From positions 7,141 to 71,140 of the forward strand of contig CAYMUG010000002.1 of the NCBI GenBank assembly GCA_964393575.1: DNA of 64,000 nt, given 5' to 3'. This document shows positions 58,950 to 64,000 of the stretch, one piece after another (the first letter of the stretch is position 1; each line of letters starts with the position of its first letter). A program made the position numbers and the translations under genes. This DNA is from CAYMUG01 sp964393575 (GTDB taxonomy: Bacteria > Patescibacteriota > Minisyncoccia > Spechtbacterales > 2-12-FULL-38-22). The notes under the pieces are model-generated. The model was not told the origin of the DNA and ran no database searches. It saw only the letters and a program-made list of their open reading frames with translations.

Positions 58950-60458
58950 TTAACCTGATAAAGTCCTTTTTTTTCTTTTTTTAATAAACCTTTCCAACTC
59001 CTTGTATGAGTAAGACAGGGGGTCGTTTAAGAGAAATTTTTTATTAAAAAACATAACCTTGTGCCAATCGACTGTTATGTGATTTTCTTGAATACCAAAT
59101 CCGGGAATTTGTGCCACAACCTCGGAAACAAATTTTCCTCTTAAAAAAGCTCGTGTATCCCGGGGCGGTGAAGATATACTGTCTTTAATTTCTTCTGAGC
59201 TGACAATGCGCTTAGAAGCGAATGTCTCCTCAAGTCTGCTGTATATTTCTCTGTTTACAATTTCATGATAAAAGACATCTCTAGTATTTTTGATCTCAGA
59301 TGCTTTCTTAGGTTTTTTAGCTGCTGAGCGTTCTGATATGAATCTCTTAGTAGCCCAATCCAAATTACCTAACATCCAACCTTCGTCATTCCTCGCAATA
59401 GCGTTAAGGGCTTCCTCCCATAAATAAAGAATTGCATACGCCTCTTTTCGGGATTCTTCTGAGTTGAAATTAGTCTTTTCTACATATTTTTTCGCTTTAT
59501 CCAAATATACCTCCTGTACATATAATGCGCTAACCATTTCTCCGTTTTTCATACACACAACGGGGCTTTTCCCTAAATTCTCGCCATCCTCATTAACTTG
59601 GTGGAGAGTGTCAATCGGATCATTTAATTCCAGATTGTTAATATCACGCTCATCCTCCAACATAGAAAGCAATATATGCATAGTTCCTGTGCGTAAAAAT
59701 ATTGTCGGCTCAAGCATATTAGAATCTCCGCTTTGAATTTGAAGGCGGCATCCTTTAATGTTTTTTCCCATATGACTCTCTTCTCTATCTCTTACCATAC
59801 TAACACCCGGGTTATTTCCGCCTCCGAAAATGTATTCTACACCAAGAGCGCGCGGTGAGAATATAAACCGACCTCTGGGGGTATACCCGCCGGCGCCGCA
59901 AAATATTTGGCGTGTTGCCAAAAAGGGTAAAATATGTTTCCTAAATCTCTGGCTAGTAATATTACTACCATTAACCACGTCGGCACGGTCGAAATAATGC
60001 AGGAAGTAGTTTTCATGACAACCGAAAGTACAAAATGGTTTGTCTTCGTATAGAAAGTAATCCCCTAGAGATGAAGATGGTGCAAGGTTGTGTTTAAAGA
60101 GAAGCATATTTGTGCCTTCAATAGAGCGTCCGAATATTTCTGTGCAAATCCACTCTCCCGCTTTCTCGTGCGCAACGAGGTCCCGCACCCTCCTGCACTC
60201 GGGGGTAGCGTACTCCGGGTGAGCGCCTATATCAACATATACTCTTGCGCCATTGGAAAGCCATATACTATTGAAAATCGAGCAACCGGGTATAATATCC
60301 CGTAATAACATTTTGTGGCGATGATTTACGTGATGGAGTATATTTTGCACCTTTTTGGCTTCATCGGACGAGTCCCGCTCTATGATAGGGGTTCCGTCAT
60401 CAGATGAAACAAAACGTTCGCCGAATTCAGTTTCTGTACCGAATACTCTGTCTTTCAT
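58950..60458 (-). CDS. pafA: Pup--protein ligase (PafA/Dop family)
   Basis: 502 residues, AAAGGAGG before the ATG. 'DRVFGTETEFGE' is the start of the PafA/Dop glutamine-synthetase-like fold; 'NGARVYVDIGAHPEYATPEC' has the catalytic Asp76; 'TFGCHENYFLHY', 'RQIFCGAGGYTPRGRFIFSP' and 'LDWATKRFI' follow; the C-terminal small domain has 'PPRDTRAFLRGKFVSEVV'. No insertion loop of the Dop type is obvious after the first motif, favouring ligase over deamidase, but this is not certain. Joins the C-terminal Glu of Pup (or the UBact-type modifier) to lysines. No Pup-like gene, Dop or proteasome gene is in the window. Confidence 0.9.
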   Translation of the reverse strand: MKDRVFGTETEFGERFVSSDDGTPIIERDSSDEAKKVQNILHHVNHRHKMLLRDIIPGCSIFNSIWLSNGARVYVDIGAHPEYATPECRRVRDLVAHEKAGEWICTEIFGRSIEGTNMLLFKHNLAPSSSLGDYFLYEDKPFCTFGCHENYFLHYFDRADVVNGSNITSQRFRKHILPFLATRQIFCGAGGYTPRGRFIFSPRALGVEYIFGGGNNPGVSMVRDREESHMGKNIKGCRLQIQSGDSNMLEPTIFLRTGTMHILLSMLEDERDINNLELNDPIDTLHQVNEDGENLGKSPVVCMKNGEMVSALYVQEVYLDKAKKYVEKTNFNSEESRKEAYAILYLWEEALNAIARNDEGWMLGNLDWATKRFISERSAAKKPKKASEIKNTRDVFYHEIVNREIYSRLEETFASKRIVSSEEIKDSISSPPRDTRAFLRGKFVSEVVAQIPGFGIQENHITVDWHKVMFFNKKFLLNDPLSYSYKELERFIKKRKKRTLSG

Positions 60459-60610
60459 ATGCGCCTCCTTTCAATATCATATCGACTGTAGTGTGTCATA
60501 CCTGCCGATACGAAAAACATGTTAATGTTGTAAAAGTTCTTGAATGTAAATAATACCAAATTTTTTACATTTTATAAAGAGTTTGACTGCATAAAAGTAT
60601 CGTAACCGAA

Positions 60611-60633
60611 CAACAGGGGTCGGACCCCTGTTG
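60611..60633. terminator. Perfect hairpin upstream of pafA
   Basis: CAACAGGGGT-CGG-ACCCCTGTTG, followed on the plus strand by TCTGTTTTC. It may be a second terminator for the pyrB transcript or an insulator between pyrB and pafA. Confidence 0.7.
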
Positions 60634-60663
60634 TCTGTTTTCTATCACACAAAGTGAATTTAA

Positions 60664-60696
60664 AATCCCATCTGCGTATAATACACAGATGGGATT
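60664..60696 (-). terminator. Terminator of pyrB
   Basis: AATCCCATCTG pairs with CAGATGGGATT across an 11-nt loop, seven bases after the pyrB stop on the minus strand. Confidence 0.85.
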
Positions 60697-60702
60697 GAAG
60701 AA

Positions 60703-61659
60703 CTAAAACCGAAAATTAGAGTCGTAACCAAGAATCCATTCAAGAAGAGCCATGCGCAGAGGCAGTCCGTATGCTGCCTGACGGAAATATGCCGCTCTCG
60801 GGTCGCTATCGCAATCTTCTGTAACTTCTCCAACCCTCGGCAGGGGGTGAAGGAGAATCGCACTTTGCTTCATGAGAGACATTTCATACGGGGTAATTAC
60901 AAAATCAGAATTTCGCCCTTTCTCATGACGTTCGCTCTGAGTTCTGGTCCAGTAAACAACATCCGCAAACGGTAAAAAAGAATTAAGATCATCGGTTTCC
61001 TCAAAATGGATATTGTTATCCCGCAAATATCTCTTTAAATCCTCCCCTATTGTGAGTTCCGGTGGAGATACAAAAATCAGGTAGTTACGTTCATATTTAC
61101 TCAGAAGTCGCGCTAAGCTTTGCACTGTACGGCCGTATCGTAGATCACCGCCTATTACAACGGTTAAGGAAGACATAGAGCCCACTTCTTGTTTGATTGT
61201 ATACAAGTCAAGTAAAGATTGAGTGGGATGCTCCCCGGCACCATCACCCGCGTTAATGATAGGTACAGAACTAACCTCTGCCGCGCGGTGCGCGGAATTC
61301 ACCTCATCGTATCGCAGTGTTATAACATCGGGGTAGTACCCGCATAGAACCTGTATTTCGTCTTCCAAACTCTCGCCCTTCATCGCGGAAGAAAACTTTT
61401 TTGCGTGAGACAAATCCAACACATTCATTCCCATATACTTGCCCGCCAGTGAAAAGGAAGCGAGGGTTCTTGTTGAGGGTTCCCCGAAAAGATCAATTAA
61501 AACATCGCCTTTCGCGTCCCAAACCTTACTTTTGCGCAAATTTTTACTTTTTAGTATATCCTGTATCTCGCGAGTACGATTAAAAATCAAATCAACAAAA
61601 TCTTTTTCAAATTGCTCCGCGCTTAGTATATGCCCCGGTTCCTGAGGTTCTTGTTGCAC
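60703..61659 (-). CDS. pyrB: Aspartate carbamoyltransferase catalytic subunit
   Basis: 318 residues from GTG 61659, chosen because AAAGGA lies nine bases upstream; a longer frame goes to 61725. 'LFGEPSTRTLASFSLAGKYM' is the carbamoyl-phosphate loop (STRT), 'IINAGDGAGEHPTQSLLDLY' the HPTQ motif, 'ILLHPLPRVGEV' the aspartate-side HPLPR loop. Makes carbamoyl aspartate in pyrimidine synthesis. No regulatory pyrI or other pyr gene is adjacent; pyrG is 50 kb away in the window. Confidence 0.95.
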   Translation of the reverse strand: MQQEPQEPGHILSAEQFEKDFVDLIFNRTREIQDILKSKNLRKSKVWDAKGDVLIDLFGEPSTRTLASFSLAGKYMGMNVLDLSHAKKFSSAMKGESLEDEIQVLCGYYPDVITLRYDEVNSAHRAAEVSSVPIINAGDGAGEHPTQSLLDLYTIKQEVGSMSSLTVVIGGDLRYGRTVQSLARLLSKYERNYLIFVSPPELTIGEDLKRYLRDNNIHFEETDDLNSFLPFADVVYWTRTQSERHEKGRNSDFVITPYEMSLMKQSAILLHPLPRVGEVTEDCDSDPRAAYFRQAAYGLPLRMALLEWILGYDSNFRF

Positions 61660-61765
61660 GGTTCTTTTCCTTTCTTTCGTGATTCGCGCCACAATAAATT
61701 TATCACAGTTATGCAAATATAGCAATAATTATATGATCCAAACAGCTTTTTCTAAATTAAACAAT

Positions 61766-61793
61766 AAGCCCTCCAACTGACGTTAGAGGGCTT
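61766..61793 (-). terminator. Terminator after the zinc-ribbon gene
   Basis: AAGCCCTC pairs with GAGGGCTT, extended by AAC/GTT; on the minus strand it is followed by ATTGTTTAATTT. Confidence 0.8.
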
Positions 61794-61851
61794 AAAAGAG
61801 CTTTTTCGCTCAACAGAAGCACAACCGGTGCGGGGAATATATACTATACTT

Positions 61852-62148
61852 TTATCCCGGGGTTTTTGGTCCTATAAGTGGCTCACCGGGTAAAACCGGA
61901 TTTGTGACAGTACATCCGTACACTCCCCATGCCTTAGCAATGTTATTGCCTGCGTAACCGCAACCGGGGCAGGAGGCATCTTTTTTCTCTATAACATGAG
62001 GCACTTCGTTGTCACGCGGTGCTCCAACATAAAATTCAGCTGCTGCCTCCCACTGTTGTCCGCATTTTCTGTCTTTGCACGCAAAAAAAATAACTGTGTA
62101 TTCCGGCCTGAGAATCCTTCTCCAGTTTCTTTCTTCCGGTTCGGGCAT
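61852..62148 (-). CDS. Small zinc-ribbon protein of unknown function
   Basis: 98 residues from ATG 62148 (MPEPEERNWRR) with AAGGAG upstream. Two Cys pairs, 'FFACKDRKCGQQW' and 'DASCPGCGYAGN', make a likely zinc ribbon; the middle 'AAAEFYVGAPRDNEVPHVIE' is polar. No signal peptide. Single gene with its own terminator. Possibly a nucleic-acid or protein-binding accessory factor; nothing closer can be said. Confidence 0.75.
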   Translation of the reverse strand: MPEPEERNWRRILRPEYTVIFFACKDRKCGQQWEAAAEFYVGAPRDNEVPHVIEKKDASCPGCGYAGNNIAKAWGVYGCTVTNPVLPGEPLIGPKTPG

Positions 62149-62307
62149 AACCACTCCTTCGTCTGTCGGATAAAAAAATAGTATCACAGCGCTGGAAATA
62201 TATCAATAAATATGGCTTTATTGCTACATTAAGGGTTATGCGGAAACCCTGATCCTTGTTATCGACAACAGGTTTGAGTGCATAATTACTATATTTTTAA
62301 AAATTTT

Positions 62308-63234
62308 TTATTTTTTCCCGCTAAGCTTTTTCTTTAATTTTTCCCTGCGCTTTTTTCTTTTCCGAATTTTTAAGAGGAAAAGTGCGGCTACAAGAAGACC
62401 GAGCAGGTAAAGAAGAAACCTTGTCTCCAACAGCCAAATCAATGCCGAAAGCCCCCACGAGGATAGATCCCGTATTATTAAATTTTTATCTTTTTCCTCT
62501 CCCGACTCTTCCTCTGATTCTTCTAAAGATCTCCGCTTATCCTTAAGGGCGTTGATGTGAGAGCTAAGAAATTTATCCACCCTGCTATCTGCGTTTTTTA
62601 GGGGCTCTTTTACTACTTCCGGCGAGGATTCTATAGCGTCCTCTACCGGTTTTGACTTCTCTTTTTCGCGCTCTTCCTGTTCGCGCTCTTCCCGGGCTTT
62701 TTCAAAATCTTCTTCTTTGTTGGGTTCTTTTTCGTTCGTGCCGAGCTCTTTTTCTCTCTCATCAGAAACCCCATCACCATCCGTGTCTTCGTCTTCCGGG
62801 TCGGGTATGCCGTCGCCATCCGTGTCTTTTTGTATCTCAATATTTCTTTCCCGGGTTTTGCGTGATGTCATATCCGGCCCCTCGGAAGGCGCCCCTTCTT
62901 CCGGATAACTTGCGCGTGAAATTTCAGAGGTAATCTTAAAATTTCCCGCCTCAGCTTTCCAGTCCGTCCAAACGCGCTCAAGATCTCCGTTTTTCTCAAC
63001 CATAAATTCGCGTTCCCCTATTTTTTCTCCGTTTGCTTTAAACACAACAACACCTTCAATATCCCAGTCCGTACTGTTAAAAACCGCAGAATAAACCCGC
63101 ACGTCGTCTTCCGCGAAAAACCGGTCTTCCGAAAACCATATATTGCCGGACAAAAATCCCGCCTCAGCACTTGCGAATCCGACATATCCGAAAGTAAACG
63201 CGAAAATTATTATAATAAATAAAGTATTTCTCAT
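62308..63234 (-). CDS. Exported protein with thrombospondin type 3-like calcium repeats and C-terminal anchor
   Basis: 308 residues: signal peptide (~1-24, 'LFIIIIFAFTFGYVGFASAE'), an Ig-like beta domain (~28-118), then calcium repeats 'DTDGDGIPDPEDEDTDGDG' and 'VSDEREKELGTNEKEP' (~136-170). An acidic/basic charged helix (~175-255) comes next, then a TM helix (~268-290) and a Lys/Arg-rich tail. The layout is a surface stalk held at both its signal end and the C-terminus. Family common in CPR genomes; function unknown. Confidence 0.85.
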   Translation of the reverse strand: MRNTLFIIIIFAFTFGYVGFASAEAGFLSGNIWFSEDRFFAEDDVRVYSAVFNSTDWDIEGVVVFKANGEKIGEREFMVEKNGDLERVWTDWKAEAGNFKITSEISRASYPEEGAPSEGPDMTSRKTRERNIEIQKDTDGDGIPDPEDEDTDGDGVSDEREKELGTNEKEPNKEEDFEKAREEREQEEREKEKSKPVEDAIESSPEVVKEPLKNADSRVDKFLSSHINALKDKRRSLEESEEESGEEKDKNLIIRDLSSWGLSALIWLLETRFLLYLLGLLVAALFLLKIRKRKKRREKLKKKLSGKK

Positions 63235-63317
63235 ATTTCCATTATACTATTGCTTGGGCGGGAATTAAAAATTGACTGCCGGCCGGCAGTCAATTGGAAC
63301 TATTTACATTTTTAAAT

Positions 63318-63785
63318 TTAAATTGTCTTCACTAATCCCCTGCACAGATAACATCCACCCTCTTTGATGGTATAGGTTATAATATTTTCCAGCTTAGCTA
63401 ATTCGTGCGGGTAATCGTTTTTTATGCGTACAGACAAATCATTACCCACCCGGGTAAGACTGAAACGCTCCGGAAAAACGGTTTTATCTATATATCCATA
63501 AACCAAAAGTTGGCTTTCAACGCATTTGAACTCAGGGGAGCGAAACAGGTCGTCACGCGGAGTGACATTCATAAGCTCTCCGATGCCCATAAAATCGTTA
63601 TGAACCAATGTCTGCCACACGTAGAATTTCAGACGTTCTCTGGGCAGTGATGAGTGGTATGAACTATATTGAGTTTCATCGCGATACGCGTCAGCCACCG
63701 CTTTTATTATAAGAATAAACATTTTCCGGAGGTACTTTCCGGATTCCCTTCCCCGTAGATCCTTATCCGTCGCGGGCCTGCCCAT
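63318..63785 (-). CDS. Unknown cytosolic protein
   Basis: 155 residues, ATG with AAGGAGG upstream. Largely helical, with 'RERLKFYVWQTLVHNDFMGI' and a closing 'YTIKEGGCYLCRGLVKTI' that has a CxxC pair. No TM segment and no family recognised. Has its own promoter at 63828-63856. Confidence 0.7.
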   Translation of the reverse strand: MGRPATDKDLRGRESGKYLRKMFILIIKAVADAYRDETQYSSYHSSLPRERLKFYVWQTLVHNDFMGIGELMNVTPRDDLFRSPEFKCVESQLLVYGYIDKTVFPERFSLTRVGNDLSVRIKNDYPHELAKLENIITYTIKEGGCYLCRGLVKTI

Positions 63786-63827
63786 AAGGCTCCTCCTTAT
63801 ATAACGGCGAAAAAGGTACCGAATAAT

Positions 63828-63856
63828 ATATTAAACCGTATAGCACCCGCGGTCAA
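63828..63856 (-). promoter_or_regulatory. Promoter of the 63318-63785 gene
   Basis: On the minus strand TTGACC (63851-63856), 17 bp, TAATAT (63828-63833). Confidence 0.7.
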
Positions 63857-63927
63857 ATTTAAAGTTGCATATATAGACAAAAGCTTTATACAATGTTAAA
63901 ATAAAGTGAAATGAAAGACCATAATAT

Positions 63928-64000
63928 TCCGGGGTAGCTCAGTGGTAGAGCAGCTCGCTGTTAACGAGAAGGTCGGGAGTTCGAATCTCCCCCCCGGAGC
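63928..64000 (+). tRNA. tRNA-Asn (GTT)
   Basis: Acceptor TCCGGGG pairs with CCCCGGA at the 3' end; D-arm GCTC/GAGC; anticodon loop CTGTTAA gives GTT; T-arm GGGAG-TTCGAAT-CTCCC. The anticodon stem has four good pairs with a G-A mismatch at its base. Discriminator G, then a C at the window edge that may begin an encoded CCA. Confidence 0.95.

Noticed and set aside
60611..60702. Hidden Pup-like gene upstream of pafA
   Set aside because: The region folds into two terminator-type hairpins; no frame of 50 or more codons ending in GE/GQ was seen on either strand between 60459 and 60702.

Overview
The window (64 kb, AT-rich, standard code with TGA as stop, very compact) looks like part of a Patescibacteria/CPR genome, most likely a Parcubacteria-type lineage. 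This rests on the gene mix: an aspartyl-tRNA synthetase without the GAD insertion, bL9 present, a membrane-anchored MurF-like ligase, sortase and DUF11 proteins, a monoderm-type wall gene set, and many small membrane proteins of unknown family. The taxonomic call is inference from gene content, not from a marker tree.

Layout. 1-7.3 kb (+): surface polysaccharide operon (GT4, O-antigen-ligase-like, GT2, LCP ligase, CtpA protease, NIF3). 7.4-10.5 kb: rplI, pyrG, rpmA, an Ada-like small protein. 10.6-17.8 kb: exported GH113-like hydrolase with a processive GT2, then a DUF11 surface protein with its sortase and a CAP-domain protein. 17.9-21.1 kb (-): four tandem small two-TM membrane proteins behind a consensus promoter, a Xer-type recombinase with inverted and direct repeats at its 5' side, and a small anchored protein. 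21.3-35.4 kb (-): M23 hydrolase, gltX, murG, ftsW, N-acyl-D-amino-acid deacylase, mraY, dacA, aspS, a 7TM histidine kinase, a homologue of cyanobacterial acyl-ACP reductase (AAR), and plsC. 35.6-36.9 kb (+): a compact graspetide-type RiPP locus: promoter, 51-residue precursor, strong hairpin, MvdD-type ATP-grasp ligase with a probable ATT start, terminator. 36.9-39.8 kb (-): DUF6624 protein and an MMPL/RND transporter. 40-42.7 kb (+): an internally duplicated orphan protein and a GC-richer three-gene wall-remodelling operon of actinobacterial type. 42.9-47.6 kb (-): FemX, DegT aminotransferase, MurF, alpha/beta hydrolase. 47.7-54.9 kb (mostly -): corrinoid adenosyltransferase, SodX and Ni-superoxide dismutase, glutaredoxin, greA (+), MGMT, UppP, ThpR, a broken pcm, AAG, acylphosphatase, SpoU methylase, histidine phosphatase. 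55-64 kb: RNase R (+), LexA-like repressor, an assembly gap, SurA-N protein, Pup-ligase (PafA) homologue, pyrB, zinc-ribbon protein, thrombospondin-3 repeat protein, an unknown protein and tRNA-Asn.

How it fits together: most of the window builds and remodels a peptidoglycan-plus-polysaccharide envelope (lipid I/II synthesis, cross-bridge, hydrolases, sortase anchoring, LCP attachment, undecaprenyl recycling). Around this core are accessory systems unusual for such a genome: the graspetide locus, the AAR-PlsC lipid pair, a PafA without a visible Pup, and NiSOD with its own maturation protease.

At the non-coding level a family of composite repeats recurs: arrays with 7-nt periodicity read outward from a GC-rich hairpin. 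Several abut start codons through a shared palindrome, and one array lies inside the femX coding region.
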